Positions 24,790-34,003 of a stretch of DNA of 64,000 bases are shown one piece after another. The notes below the pieces were generated by a model. The model saw only the letters and a list, made by a program, of their open reading frames with translations. It was not told the origin of the DNA and ran no database searches. The position numbers were made by a program, and so were the translations under genes. Each line of letters begins with the position of its first letter. The stretch's first letter is position 1. Origin of the DNA: Solidesulfovibrio alcoholivorans DSM 5433 (GTDB lineage Bacteria > Desulfobacterota > Desulfovibrionia > Desulfovibrionales > Desulfovibrionaceae); NCBI RefSeq assembly GCF_000702665.1, contig NZ_JNJA01000008.1:153498-217497 (forward strand). The letters run 5' to 3'.

Positions 24790-25653
24790 TCAGCCCAGGA
24801 CATTGAAGACCGCCGCGAAATCCGCTTCGCCAAGGCCCTCTTCCACGAGTTTGCGGTAGAGCGGCTCGAGCACGGGAAGCAGCGGCGAAGGAGCGTGGGC
24901 TTCGGCCGCAGCTCCCACGGCGAAACGCAGGTCCTTGGCCATGTGCTTGGCCGGAAACTGCGGCGGAAATTCGCCCGCGCGCAGCATGGGGTCCTTGAGG
25001 CGAAACAGGTCGTTGGCCATGGGCCCGGCCATGACCACGTCGAGCAGGGCTTCGCGCGACAGCCCCAGTGACTCGCCCAGGCGCACGGTTTCGGCGAGGC
25101 TCGCGACCATGGCCCCGAGCAGCACGTTGACCGTGACCTTCATGGTCGAGCCCATGCCGGCCGCGCCGCAGCGCGCGACCTTCTTGCCCATGGAGAGCAG
25201 CACCGGCTCCACGGCGTCGATGGCGGCCGCGTCGCCGCCGGCCAGGATGACGAGCGTGCCCTCTTCGGCGGGTTTCTTGGAGCCCGAGACAGGCGCGTCC
25301 ACGTACTGCGCACCCGTGGCCAGCACGCCCGCCGCGGCCTCGCGGGCGAACGTCGGGGAAACCGTGCTCATGTTGACCACGGTCTTGCCCGGCCCCAGGC
25401 TTTTTGCCGCGCCTGCGGGGCCGAAAAGCACTTCGCGGCAGGCATCGGGGCCGGTCAGCATGCAAATTATGACCTCGCCGGAAGCGGCGGCTGCGGCCGG
25501 CGTGGCCGCGACCCTGGCCCCGGCCTCGGCCAGGGCCTGCGCCGGTCCCGCAGAGCGGTTCCAGACCGTGACGTCGTGTCCCGCGCGCAGGCAGTTGCGC
25601 GCCATGGCCGTGCCCATGATGCCGAGGCCCAGGAATCCGATGCGCGTCGCCAT
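24790..25653 (-). CDS. NAD(P)-dependent beta-hydroxyacid dehydrogenase family protein (glyoxylate/succinate-semialdehyde reductase-like)
   Basis: The 287-residue protein has the Rossmann motif GFLGLGIMGTAMARN at the N-terminus, NRSAGPAQAL after strand 2, the substrate motif DAPVSGSKKPAEEGTL and the catalytic Lys in GSTMKVTVN. GSKKPAEEGTL resembles the branch that reduces glyoxylate and succinic semialdehyde, but the substrate is inferred. AAGGAGG precedes the ATG. It lies 22 bases after the SGNH hydrolase stop on the same strand and just upstream of the Tyr-leader promoter. Confidence 0.87.
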   Translation of the reverse strand: MATRIGFLGLGIMGTAMARNCLRAGHDVTVWNRSAGPAQALAEAGARVAATPAAAAASGEVIICMLTGPDACREVLFGPAGAAKSLGPGKTVVNMSTVSPTFAREAAAGVLATGAQYVDAPVSGSKKPAEEGTLVILAGGDAAAIDAVEPVLLSMGKKVARCGAAGMGSTMKVTVNVLLGAMVASLAETVRLGESLGLSREALLDVVMAGPMANDLFRLKDPMLRAGEFPPQFPAKHMAKDLRFAVGAAAEAHAPSPLLPVLEPLYRKLVEEGLGEADFAAVFNVLG

Positions 25654-25675
25654 GGGAAACCTCCTTGCGGATGGC

Positions 25676-26761
25676 TTATTTTCCGGCGGGCAGGGCGCCT
25701 GTGGCGGAGAGCTTGTCGAGCACCTGCCCGCACAGCAGGTCGTAGCCGGTCATGGTCATGTGCACGCCGTCCTTGGCCCGAAGCGACACCTTCTTGCCGC
25801 CGATGTCCTTGGCCTGCACGTACTTGCCCGAAGCGTCGGTGAAGATGTCCGAGGCCTCCATGTAGGCGCAGCCGCCGACCTTGGCGCAGGCGTCCTTGGC
25901 CGCGGCGTTGACCGCCGCGACACGGGCGTTGTAGGCCGCGTCGCGCATGGCGGGCAGGCCCACCCACACGACCTTGACCCCGGCCCCGGAGGCGATGCGC
26001 AGGAAGCCCTCGGCTTTCTCGCGGTACGCGTCGCTCCAGGCGGGAGTGCCGGGCTGTTTGCCGGCGATGGCGTTGTTGGCGTCGTTGCCGCCCATCATCA
26101 CCACCACGGCCGAAAGCTTTTCCTTGGCCACAAGCTCGCTTAGCCGCTTTTCCCAGTCGAAAAACCGCTTGTTGATGAGCCCGGTGGAGACCTTGCCCAG
26201 CGGATGGCAGCCGACGCCGGCCTTGTCCAGGCGGTGGGACATGGTCATGCCGATGCCCACGGCCAGGGAGTCGCCGACCACGGCCACGGATTTGTCCTTG
26301 GCGGCCGGGGCGGCTTCGGGCGCTTTTTCCGCGGTGGCGGGCCGGGCCGGGGCCGGCGGTTCCTTGGCCGGAAAAACGTTTTCCGGGGCCGGCGCGGGTT
26401 CGATCGGCTCGCTTTTGGGCTGGGGCAGGGCGGCGGCCTGGACGGGCTTGGGCTCCAGGGTCTTCTTGGTCTGCTCCTCGGGCGAGGCCGGGCGGTCGGC
26501 CGGCGGCGGCGGCGGCGGCGTTTCGATCACGAGGTCGGCCGGCGGCGCGGCGGCGGGCGGCGCGGCTTCCGGAACGGGTTTGACCTCGGCCTCGGCGGCG
26601 CCGGCCGGGGCTACTTCCGGTGCGGGAGCGCCTTGTTGCGTCGTAGCGGTTTTTTCGCTTGCGGTCTTGTTTTCGTTTTTGCCGGAGGTGTTGACGCAGG
26701 CCGGGACGAAGGCGGCCGCGACGAGCAGGAACGCGAGGAGAAGAGGAGTTGCGGGGCGCAT
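25676..26761 (-). CDS. SGNH/GDSL-type hydrolase lipoprotein with Pro/Ala-rich stalk (DUF459-like)
   Basis: The 361-residue protein has a lipoprotein signal (LLLAFLLVAAAFVPAC), a long low-complexity Pro/Ala/Glu stalk (about residues 30-150, with six consecutive prolines) and a C-terminal SGNH domain with block I VVGDSLAVG, block III VVMMGGND and block V DGVHMTMTGYD carrying Asp-His. Such enzymes commonly deacylate or acylate envelope polysaccharides; the substrate is unknown. The stalk suggests reach through periplasm or peptidoglycan. ATG 26761 is used because the signal peptide begins there, though no strong ribosome site precedes it. Confidence 0.8.
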   Translation of the reverse strand: MRPATPLLLAFLLVAAAFVPACVNTSGKNENKTASEKTATTQQGAPAPEVAPAGAAEAEVKPVPEAAPPAAAPPADLVIETPPPPPPADRPASPEEQTKKTLEPKPVQAAALPQPKSEPIEPAPAPENVFPAKEPPAPARPATAEKAPEAAPAAKDKSVAVVGDSLAVGIGMTMSHRLDKAGVGCHPLGKVSTGLINKRFFDWEKRLSELVAKEKLSAVVVMMGGNDANNAIAGKQPGTPAWSDAYREKAEGFLRIASGAGVKVVWVGLPAMRDAAYNARVAAVNAAAKDACAKVGGCAYMEASDIFTDASGKYVQAKDIGGKKVSLRAKDGVHMTMTGYDLLCGQVLDKLSATGALPAGK

Positions 26762-26990
26762 GATGCTTTGTTGCCAGAATCCGGGTGTGCTGGGGTGTCC
26801 GTGAATAGAATCCGGGGTCGCCGCGGGAAACGGCGCTGCGTCCCCGGCCGCGGTGTCGCCGGCTTGGCGCTCGGGCTGCGCCGGCGGCGTCCTGGTGCCG
26901 AAAACGATGTTCATGGGGAAGCTTATGACCCAAGGTGCAGGGCCGGTCAAATCCAAGATGCGGCCTGGGAGCAGGGCGGTCGGGCCGGGG

Positions 26991-27764
26991 TCACCTGGCG
27001 GCGGCCGGGTCCTTGAACCCGTAGGAAGCCAGGATGGCCTGCCCTTTGGGGCCGTGCAGGAAGGCGATGAAGGCCATGGCCGCTTCCTTGCGGGGGCAGG
27101 CGGCGAGCATGGCCGCCGGGTAGACGATGGGGGCGTGGCCGGAAAGCGCCGTGACCACGCGCACGCGTTTTTGCGCCATGCGCGCGTCCGTGGCGTAGAC
27201 GAAGGCCGCGTCCACCTCGCCGAGCGCCACGTAATCGAGGGCCTGCTTGACCGACAGGCCGTAGACCATCTTGGGCGAGAGCTTTTCCCAGAGCCCGAGT
27301 CCGTCCAGGACCTGTTTGGTGTAGCTGCCGGCGGGCACGGCGTCGGGCTCGCCGAGCGCCACCTTGCCCACCTTGTCGCAGCCGAGGTCCGCGACGCAGG
27401 TCACGGCGTTTTCGTCGGCGGGCACGGTGAGCATCAGGTCGTTGGCCGTGAAGTCCACGCGCGTGGCCGGGTCGATGAGCCCGTCCCTGGCCGCCCGGTC
27501 CATGGTAACCTGGTCGGCCGGGGCGAAGACGTCCACGGGCGCGCCGGCCTCGATCTGCTGCAACAGCGGTCCCGAAGCGGCGAAATTGACGAAGACCGTG
27601 AGCCCCGGGTGTTCGGCCTCGAAGGCATTCTTGACGTCCGTCAGGGCGCTGGTCAGGCTGGCCGCGGCGGACACGACCAGTTCCTCGGCCGTGGCCTGGC
27701 GCGGGGAAAGCGCTGCCAGCAACAGGCTTGCGGCAAGGAGAAAGGCGAGGCGGGGACGCGGCAT
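26991..27764 (-). CDS. modA: Molybdate/tungstate-binding periplasmic protein ModA
   Basis: The 257-residue protein has a Sec signal peptide (AFLLAASLLLAALSPRQATA) and the ModA fold: VVSAAASLTSALTDVK binding loop, NFAASGPLLQQIEAGAPVDVF, GEPDAVPAGSYTKQVL and VYATDARMAQ. A Cys pair (CVADLGCDK) sits mid-protein. AAAGGAG precedes the ATG. No modB or modC follows (the next gene is the SGNH lipoprotein 229 bases on), so it is an orphan binding protein that must use a permease encoded elsewhere. Molybdenum/tungsten are cofactors of formate dehydrogenases in sulfate reducers. Confidence 0.92.
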   Translation of the reverse strand: MPRPRLAFLLAASLLLAALSPRQATAEELVVSAAASLTSALTDVKNAFEAEHPGLTVFVNFAASGPLLQQIEAGAPVDVFAPADQVTMDRAARDGLIDPATRVDFTANDLMLTVPADENAVTCVADLGCDKVGKVALGEPDAVPAGSYTKQVLDGLGLWEKLSPKMVYGLSVKQALDYVALGEVDAAFVYATDARMAQKRVRVVTALSGHAPIVYPAAMLAACPRKEAAMAFIAFLHGPKGQAILASYGFKDPAAAR

Positions 27765-27779
27765 GGCGGCGCTCCTTTG

Positions 27780-28787
27780 TCAGGCGATGCGCAGGGTTCC
27801 GGGTGTTCTTTGCGCCGGGGCGGCCGGCGCGTCGCGCTGTGTGGCCGCGCGCTCCTCCCGCCGGGGCGGCAGGCAGCCGGCCGGTGCGGGCGGGCGCGGC
27901 TCCACGCGGCGCGAGCGCGTGCGTTTTTCCTCGTACATGCGCGCATCGGCGCAGCTGAGCAGTTCCGCGAGGCTTCCGGCGCAGTCGATGTCCAGGCAGG
28001 ACAGGCCGATGCTCGCTTTGAGCACGTAGGGCCGCTTGCCCGCGGCATTGAACGCCGTCATGCGGGCGAGCAGGCGCTCCTTGGGCTCCACGGCCTCGCG
28101 GGGCGTCTCCTCGATGCCGAACACGGCGAATTCGTCGCCCCCCAGGCGCGCCAGCACGTCGGATTCCCGGAAGGTCTCGCGCAAAAGCGCGGCCATGTCC
28201 CCGAGCATCCGGTCGCCCTCGCGGTGGCCCAGGGTGTCGTTGACGGTCTTCATGCCGTCGAGGTCCACGTAGAGCAGAAACGCGCCCCGGGCCAGCCGCC
28301 GGGCGGACTTGAACATCTGCCCGGCCAGGGTGAGAAAGCCCCGGCGGTTGAAAAGCCCGGTCAGTTCGTCGGAAAGGGCCGCGCCCATGAGCTGCTTGTA
28401 GAGCTGGTGGCGCTCGATGGCGTGGAGGATGGCGCGAAAGAGGGTCTGGCCGTCGAAGCCGCCCTTGACGAGGAAGTCCTGCGCGCCTTCGCGCACGGCC
28501 ATGGTGGAGATTTCCCGGTCGTCCAGGCCGGAGAGCACGATGATGGGCAGGTCCGGAAATCCGGCCCGCACCGAGGTGAAGGTGGTCAGACCGGTGGAGT
28601 CCGGCAGGTTGAGGTCGAGCAGGACCACGTCCGCGCCGTCCGCGGCCAGGGCTTCGACGCCGTCGGCGAGCAGGGGCGCGTGGCGCAGGTCGAAGGCGGC
28701 GTCCGCGCCGTCCTCCAGGTAGGCCCGCACCAGTTCCGCGTCGCCGTAGTCGTCTTCGATCAGCGTGATGCGAAGCGTCATCGTCAT
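27780..28787 (-). CDS. Response regulator with GGDEF (diguanylate cyclase) output
   Basis: The 335-residue protein has a receiver domain (IEDDYGD pocket, phosphoacceptor Asp58 in LLDLNLPDSTG, Lys in LVKGG) followed by a GGDEF domain with intact active site LARLGGDEFAVFG and an RxxD product-inhibition site (RESD) five residues before it. It should make c-di-GMP when phosphorylated. The C-terminal ~40 residues are Arg/Pro/Ala-rich and unstructured. Its ATG overlaps the upstream regulator's stop (ATGA), so kinase, regulator and cyclase are translated as a unit. Confidence 0.92.
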   Translation of the reverse strand: MTMTLRITLIEDDYGDAELVRAYLEDGADAAFDLRHAPLLADGVEALAADGADVVLLDLNLPDSTGLTTFTSVRAGFPDLPIIVLSGLDDREISTMAVREGAQDFLVKGGFDGQTLFRAILHAIERHQLYKQLMGAALSDELTGLFNRRGFLTLAGQMFKSARRLARGAFLLYVDLDGMKTVNDTLGHREGDRMLGDMAALLRETFRESDVLARLGGDEFAVFGIEETPREAVEPKERLLARMTAFNAAGKRPYVLKASIGLSCLDIDCAGSLAELLSCADARMYEEKRTRSRRVEPRPPAPAGCLPPRREERAATQRDAPAAPAQRTPGTLRIA

Positions 28788-29242
28788 GGCCGGTTCTCCA
28801 GGACGACGCCGCGCGGCGGCAGTTTGGCCAGGGACAGCCAGAAGTCCTCTACGCCTTTGATGACGCGGAAAAAGGCGTCCATGCCGAGCGGCTTTTGCAG
28901 GTAGCAGTTGGCGCCGAGGCCGTAGCTCGCCGCGATGTCCGTTTCGGCGTCGGAGGTGGTCAGCACGAGCACCGGGATGGAGCGCAGCCCGGCGTCGCGT
29001 TTGACTTCGAGGAGCACTTCGCGGCCGTCCATGCGCGGCATGTTGAGGTCGAGCAGGATGAGGTCCGGCCGCGTCGCGGCGGCGTGTTCCCCCTGGCGGC
29101 GCAGGTAGCGCATGCCTTCCTCGCCGTCGCCCACGCGTTCCACGGACAAGGCGACGCGGGAGCCGCGCAGGGCTTCGAGGATCAGCTCCACGTCGCCGGG
29201 GTCGTCCTCCATGAGCAGGATGCGCACGGGCATGGCGTTCAT
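28784..29242 (-). CDS. Single-domain response regulator (Rcp1-like)
   Basis: The 152-residue protein is a lone receiver domain: MEDDPGD acidic pocket, Asp65 in LLDLNMPRMDG, LTTSDAETD and Lys in CYLQKPLGMD, with the slightly extended C-terminus typical of Rcp1-like partners of phytochrome-type kinases. It has no output domain, so it probably acts by protein interaction or as a phosphate shuttle to the GGDEF regulator. It overlaps both neighbours by ATGA. Confidence 0.9.
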   Translation of the reverse strand: MNAMPVRILLMEDDPGDVELILEALRGSRVALSVERVGDGEEGMRYLRRQGEHAAATRPDLILLDLNMPRMDGREVLLEVKRDAGLRSIPVLVLTTSDAETDIAASYGLGANCYLQKPLGMDAFFRVIKGVEDFWLSLAKLPPRGVVLENRP

Positions 29243-31089
29243 GGCGCGCCGGCCTCCCGGTCCGGCAGGGTGAAGAAGAACGTGGAGCCTTCGCCTTCGA
29301 CGGACTCCACCCAGATGCGGCCGCCGTGGCGTTCGACGATGCGTTTGCAAAAGGCCAGGCCGATGCCGGCTCCGGCATGCTCCTTGGCCGTGGTCAGGCG
29401 CTGGAACATGCGAAAGACCCGGTCGAAATGGCGGGGCGCGATGCCCATGCCGTTGTCGGCCACGGAGACGACCCAGGCGTCGTCTTCGCGCCGTGCCGCG
29501 ACGTGGATGGCCGGCGGGGCGTCGCCCCGGTATTTGACGGCGTTGCCGACGAGGTTTTGGAAGAGCTGGGCGAGCTGCGTGGCGTCGGCGACCACGGCCG
29601 GCAGGGCGTCGCGCGTCACGCGCGCCCCGGCCTCGGCCAGGGGCAGTTCCAGGTTGTCCAGGGCCACGTCCAGGGCCTGCCCCAGGTTCGTTTCGGTGAA
29701 GGCCGCGCGGCTCGTGCCCAGGCGCGAGTAGGTGAGCAGGTGGTTGATGAGCTGGCTCATGCGCCGGGCTCCGTCCACCATGTAGGCCATGTAGCGTTCG
29801 CCGGTCTCGTCGAGCTGGCCGGCGCAGCGTTTGCCGAGCAGGTCGGCGAAGCTCGTGATCTTGCGCAGCGGTTCCTGGAGGTCGTGGGAGGCGACGTAGG
29901 CGAACTGCTCCAGGTCCTTGTTGGAATTTTCCAGGGCGGCGGTCTTTTCGGCCAGCACGTGGTCGCGTTCCTCGAGTTCCCCGGCCATGGCGTCAAACGC
30001 CCTGCCCAGGCGGTGCAGTTCGCGGATGCGGGGCGCGCCGGCCGTGCGCGTGGCGAACTCCCCCCGGCCGATGGCTTCGGCGGCCTCGACCAGGGCGACG
30101 ATGGGCCGCACCAGGAGCCGCCCGCCGAAAAGTCGGGCCGCGCCGAGGCCGACGACGCCGACCACGGCCAGCCAGGCGAGATGGACCCAAAGAAGCCTTT
30201 GCGAGGCGGCGTAGGCCTCGGCCAGGGGGCGCTCCACGAAAATGGCGGGGGAGCCGGGGCGCTGGGGCGCGATGCGCGCCCAGCCGGCGAGTTTGCCCTC
30301 GCCGTCGAGGCCTGCGGTCTCCATGCCCCCGGAAGTCTGGTCGGCCACGGCCCGGACCAGGGGCGAGCCGGCAAGCTGCCGGCCGACGACAGGGAGTTTT
30401 TCCGGGAACGTCGCCAGAAGGACCCCCGACGGGGCGAGCACGCCCACGACACCGCCCGGGGGCGGCGGAGCGGCGGCCACGGCCTCGGCCAGGGCGTCCA
30501 GGGTCAGGACCGCCGCGACCACGGCCTTGACCTCGCCGTCCCAGCCCAGGGACGGGCAGGCGGCCACGGCCAGGGGACGGCCGCCCTGGCTCATGACGAA
30601 CGGGCCGGCATGGCAGGTTTTTGTGGCGACGGCCTGCTTGAACCAGTCCCGGTCGGCGAAGGAGACGGTCTGGATGGGCGTGCGGCCGGGGGGAAAGCCG
30701 TCGCCGGCCGCGTCGCGGGCTTCGGCGATGCGTTCGCCGCCGGCGGAGACCGCCAGGATGTTGGCGATGCCCGGACCGGATTGGCGCAGGAGCTCGGAAA
30801 AAAGCAGGGTGCAGCCCTGGGGATCGACGACGCGCACCACGGTGGCGGCTGCCAGGCTCTCGACCAGACGCATGGCCGCGGCCAGGCGTCCTTCCTCGCC
30901 GGCGGCCAGGGCCTGCGCCCGGTTGTTCACGGCAATGCCGGCTTCGGCGCGCGCTTTCGCGCCCTGTTCGAGGCCGTGGTAGAGCGCCAGGGCCAGGGCC
31001 GGCAGCACGGCCAGAAGGACAAGCCCCATGAGCGCCGCGCGAAGGCCAAGCGGCGTCGGGCATCGTGGTGGTGCAGGAGGGTGCGTCAT
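29239..31089 (-). CDS. Membrane sensor histidine kinase (periplasmic sensor, HAMP, HisKA/HATPase)
   Basis: The 616-residue protein has a first membrane helix (LMGLVLLAVLPALALAL), a periplasmic Cache-like sensor (about residues 40-285, with FADRDWFKQAV typical of dCache), a second helix near residue 305, HAMP, a coiled stretch (EERDHVLAEKTAALENSN), HisKA with His402 in VASHDLQEPLRKI, and HATPase N/G boxes (QNLVGNAVKY, VADNGMGI, GAGIGLAFC). The phytochrome-like HisKA type matches its Rcp1-like partner. ATG 31089 (MTHPPAPP) begins a plausible N-terminus. Signal unknown; the output is likely c-di-GMP through the coupled GGDEF regulator. Confidence 0.9.
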   Translation of the reverse strand: MTHPPAPPRCPTPLGLRAALMGLVLLAVLPALALALYHGLEQGAKARAEAGIAVNNRAQALAAGEEGRLAAAMRLVESLAAATVVRVVDPQGCTLLFSELLRQSGPGIANILAVSAGGERIAEARDAAGDGFPPGRTPIQTVSFADRDWFKQAVATKTCHAGPFVMSQGGRPLAVAACPSLGWDGEVKAVVAAVLTLDALAEAVAAAPPPPGGVVGVLAPSGVLLATFPEKLPVVGRQLAGSPLVRAVADQTSGGMETAGLDGEGKLAGWARIAPQRPGSPAIFVERPLAEAYAASQRLLWVHLAWLAVVGVVGLGAARLFGGRLLVRPIVALVEAAEAIGRGEFATRTAGAPRIRELHRLGRAFDAMAGELEERDHVLAEKTAALENSNKDLEQFAYVASHDLQEPLRKITSFADLLGKRCAGQLDETGERYMAYMVDGARRMSQLINHLLTYSRLGTSRAAFTETNLGQALDVALDNLELPLAEAGARVTRDALPAVVADATQLAQLFQNLVGNAVKYRGDAPPAIHVAARREDDAWVVSVADNGMGIAPRHFDRVFRMFQRLTTAKEHAGAGIGLAFCKRIVERHGGRIWVESVEGEGSTFFFTLPDREAGAP

Positions 31090-31513
31090 GTTTCCCGCGC
31101 CTCGCACGTCCTTGCTGATCGCGTTGTCGTCGTCGACCGGAGACAAGGGAGGCAGGCTTGCGTTGTCGCGGCGCAATGCGCCGCGGCGGCGTGTTGATTG
31201 CGGCGTCCGTTGCTTGGCGATTTTGTAGGCCGTAATGATTTCGCTGTAAAGCCGTGATATCACTGACACTGGATTTGTCGAATTCGTGTATGCAGTTGTT
31301 TGGAACTGGAAAACGAGGATGCTGGAGATGTGGTTTCGCAATAGCGATCACGATTATTGAAGAGTAGTGAGGTACTGCATGACGGGCGGGGCGGACGGCA
31401 TGGCTGCTTGCCAGGTCGGGGAAATCCCCCCCAGGCGGTTGCCAGCGGCCACAGGGCGGTCTATGGAAGGGGCAACCCGATGCGGCCTGCGCCGCGAAGC
31501 CCCGCGAGGACCC
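31090..31513. other. Intergenic region between divergent kinase and Cys-rich gene
   Basis: These 424 bases hold no convincing gene. The left part is GC-rich; the middle (about 31200-31380) is AT-richer and contains the kinase promoter candidate, and probably the promoter of the rightward gene. Frames run through it on both strands but lack family-like sequence. Confidence 0.5.
31222..31250 (-). promoter_or_regulatory. Candidate promoter of the kinase operon
   Basis: TTTACA (31245-31250) and TACAAA (31222-31227) are separated by 17 bases on the minus strand in an AT-richer patch, about 130 bases upstream of the kinase ATG at 31089. Confidence 0.4.
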
Positions 31514-31867
31514 ATGCCGAAAGGCGACGCCTGCAAATCCCTTTCGCCCCTGGAGGCCGTGCGCCGCTACTGCCTGATCGCCTGCATGGGCGGGCAGCGC
31601 AGTCTCGTGGCCGCCTGCGCCGACAAGGGCTGCCCGTTCCACCCCCTGCGCATGAAGGAAATCCCCGAGGGCTTCGGCGTGCGCGTGGTGCGGGTGGTGC
31701 GGCGGTTCTGCCTGCGCTGCACGGTCGGCGACCGCGACGCCGTGCGCCGCTGCACCGAGCACGACGTCTGCCCCGTGTGGCCCTACCGTGTGGGTGTCTC
31801 GCCCAAGAAGCTCAAGCGCCTGATCGCCGAAAAACGCCGCCCCCGCCAGCTCGAACTGCCGTTCTAG
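31514..31867 (+). CDS. Cys-rich hypothetical protein
   Basis: This 117-residue protein is not recognised. It has Cys residues spread as single and paired sites (ACKSL, RYCLIACMG, AACADKGCPF, RRFCLRCTVG, RRCTEHDVC), suggesting a zinc or Fe-S site, and ends with a basic segment then LELPF. The ATG at 31514 follows GAGGA at close spacing; the frame is open upstream to 31367 and an earlier ATG cannot be excluded. It is divergent from the kinase operon. Confidence 0.6.
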   Translation: MPKGDACKSLSPLEAVRRYCLIACMGGQRSLVAACADKGCPFHPLRMKEIPEGFGVRVVRVVRRFCLRCTVGDRDAVRRCTEHDVCPVWPYRVGVSPKKLKRLIAEKRRPRQLELPF

Positions 31868-32102
31868 CCCCACCTTTCTTCCGCATCGACCGCCTGTCGC
31901 GGCGGACGGCGTCTTTTGTCCGGTAAACGGTCGCGCCGCCCCGTCCGCGCCGTTCCCCATCCATGGGAAGGGTCACGCCGTTTGCCGAAAATCGCGGGCG
32001 TTTCCCCCGCGGGCCGCCCTATACGGGTCGCATCCCGGCCGCCGCCGCCCAACCGGCCGGGCAACCACGGCCCGGCCGCAAGCCGGCAGCAAGGAGCGAC
32101 CC

Positions 32103-32414
32103 ATGACCACGACGACGGCCGACCCGACACGCTCAAGGGAGTTCACGCAACTCGTGCGCAAGCGCTGGGGCGTCTCCCTGACCCTGACCGCCTTCATGCT
32201 CGCGGTCTACTACGGCTTCATCGCCATCCTGGCCTTCCGGCCGGACCTTTTCGCCACGCGCATCGGCGAGCACCTGACCGTCGGCATTCCCGTGGGGCTT
32301 GGCGTCATCTTTGTCTCGTGGCTGGCCACGGGCGTTTACGTGCGCTGGGCCAACGACGACTACGACACCGCCGTCAATAATCTCAAACACGCCATGCGGG
32401 AGGAGCGGGGATGA
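32103..32414 (+). CDS. yjcH: DUF485 membrane protein (YjcH family)
   Basis: The 103-residue protein has two hydrophobic segments (about residues 25-45 and 60-82) and the YjcH-type start (SREFTQLVRKRWGVSLTLT) and end (YVRWANDDYDTAVNNLK). YjcH is regularly encoded with the acetate symporter ActP and is thought to assist it. AAGGAG precedes the ATG, and its stop overlaps the actP start by ATGA. Confidence 0.9.
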   Translation: MTTTTADPTRSREFTQLVRKRWGVSLTLTAFMLAVYYGFIAILAFRPDLFATRIGEHLTVGIPVGLGVIFVSWLATGVYVRWANDDYDTAVNNLKHAMREERG

Positions 32415-33958
32415 ACGACTTCACCACCACCATCGGGCAACCCAATGCCACGTCCGTGATCTTTTTCATCTTCTTCATCCTCGGCACCCTGGCCATCACC
32501 TATTATGCCGCGAAAAAGAGCCGGGGTGCCTCGCAGTTCTACGCCGCCGGCCGTTCGGTCACGGGTTGGCAAAATGGCTTGGCCCTGGCCGGGGACTACA
32601 TGTCCGCCGCCTCGTTTCTGGGCATCGCCGGCCTCGTGTCGCTCAAGGGCTACGACGGGCTCATTTACTCCATCGGCTTTCTCGTCGGCTGGCCCATCAT
32701 CATGTTCCTCATCGCCGAGCCCCTGCGCAACCTCGGCAAATACACCTTTGCCGACGTCGTCGCCTACCGCCTCTCGCAAAAACCCATCCGCATCGCCGCC
32801 TCCATCGGGTCGCTGCTCACGGTCTGCTTCTACCTCATCGCCCAGATGGTGGGCTCGGGGGCGCTGGTCAAGATGATGTTCGGCCTGCCCTACGAAACGG
32901 CCATCATCGCCGTGGGCGCGGTCATGATCGCCTACGTGCTCTTCGGCGGCATGCTGGCCACCACCTGGGTGCAGATCATCAAGGCCGTGCTGCTTCTGGC
33001 CGGCGCCACGGTCATGGTGGTCATGGCGCTTTCCCGGTTCGACTTCAACGTGATCGGGCTTTTCAACGCCGCCGCCGCGACCTACGGCGAAAAGGTGCTC
33101 AATCCCGGCGGCCTTGTCGCCAATCCCCTGGACGCCCTGTCGCTCGGTATCGCGCTCATGTTCGGCACGGCCGGGCTGCCGCACATCCTCATGCGCTTCT
33201 ACACCGTGCCCGACGCCAAGACCGCCCGCAAATCCGTGTTCTACGCCACCGGACTTATCGGCTATTTCTACGTGCTGACCTTCATCATCGGCTTCGCCGC
33301 CATGGTGCTCGTCGGGCGCGACATCGTGGCCCGGGTGGACGCCGGCGGCAACATGGCGGCCCTGCTTCTGGCCGAAGTCACGGGCGGCACCGTGTTCCTG
33401 GGCTTTATCGCGGCCGTGGCCTTCGCCACCATCCTCGCCGTGGTGGCCGGGCTCACGCTTGCCGGCGCGACCACGCTCTCCCACGACCTCTACGTGAACG
33501 TCTGGCGCGGCGGGAAATCCTCCGAGGAAGACGAGATGAAGGTGGCCAAGCGCGCCACGGTGGGCCTCGGCGTGGCGGCCATCCTGCTCGGGCTGGCGTT
33601 CAAGGGGCAGAACGTGGCCTTCATGGTCGGCCTGGCCTTCGCCATCGCCGCCAGCGCCAACTTCCCGGCGCTGCTCCTCTCCATCCTCTGGAAGGGCACG
33701 AGCACCTTCGGCGCGACGGCCAGCATCGTGACCGGCACCGTGACCGCCGCCGGCCTGATCCTGCTCTCGCCCACGGTCTGGGTGGCCGTGCTCGGCAACC
33801 CCGCGCCGATTTTCCCCTGGAAAAACCCGGCGCTCATCTCCATGCCCGCCGCCTTCTTCGCCGGCTGGCTCGGCTCGGTGCTCGTGCCCGACGCCAAGGC
33901 CCAATCCCTCTACGCGGCCCAGCAGATCCGCAACTACCTCGGCGTGGGCGCGGAGTAA
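32411..33958 (+). CDS. actP: Cation/acetate symporter ActP (sodium:solute symporter family)
   Basis: The 515-residue SSS-family protein has about 13 hydrophobic segments, the family's N-terminal RSVTGWQNGLALAGDYMSAASFLG, FADVVAYRL, LFGTAGLPHILMRFYTVPDAK and ATILAVVAGLTLAGATTLSHD. ActP imports acetate and similar short carboxylates with Na+ or H+. It forms a unit with yjcH and lies upstream of a nucleotidyltransferase/CBS/exonuclease set found beside such symporters in other bacteria. Acetate uptake suits an incomplete-oxidising sulfate reducer that both excretes and assimilates acetate; that role is inferred. Confidence 0.93.
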   Translation: MNDFTTTIGQPNATSVIFFIFFILGTLAITYYAAKKSRGASQFYAAGRSVTGWQNGLALAGDYMSAASFLGIAGLVSLKGYDGLIYSIGFLVGWPIIMFLIAEPLRNLGKYTFADVVAYRLSQKPIRIAASIGSLLTVCFYLIAQMVGSGALVKMMFGLPYETAIIAVGAVMIAYVLFGGMLATTWVQIIKAVLLLAGATVMVVMALSRFDFNVIGLFNAAAATYGEKVLNPGGLVANPLDALSLGIALMFGTAGLPHILMRFYTVPDAKTARKSVFYATGLIGYFYVLTFIIGFAAMVLVGRDIVARVDAGGNMAALLLAEVTGGTVFLGFIAAVAFATILAVVAGLTLAGATTLSHDLYVNVWRGGKSSEEDEMKVAKRATVGLGVAAILLGLAFKGQNVAFMVGLAFAIAASANFPALLLSILWKGTSTFGATASIVTGTVTAAGLILLSPTVWVAVLGNPAPIFPWKNPALISMPAAFFAGWLGSVLVPDAKAQSLYAAQQIRNYLGVGAE

Positions 33959-34003
33959 GGGAGTAGGGGAGAAGGGGAAGTATTAAGAAGGAAGACGAAG
34001 AGT

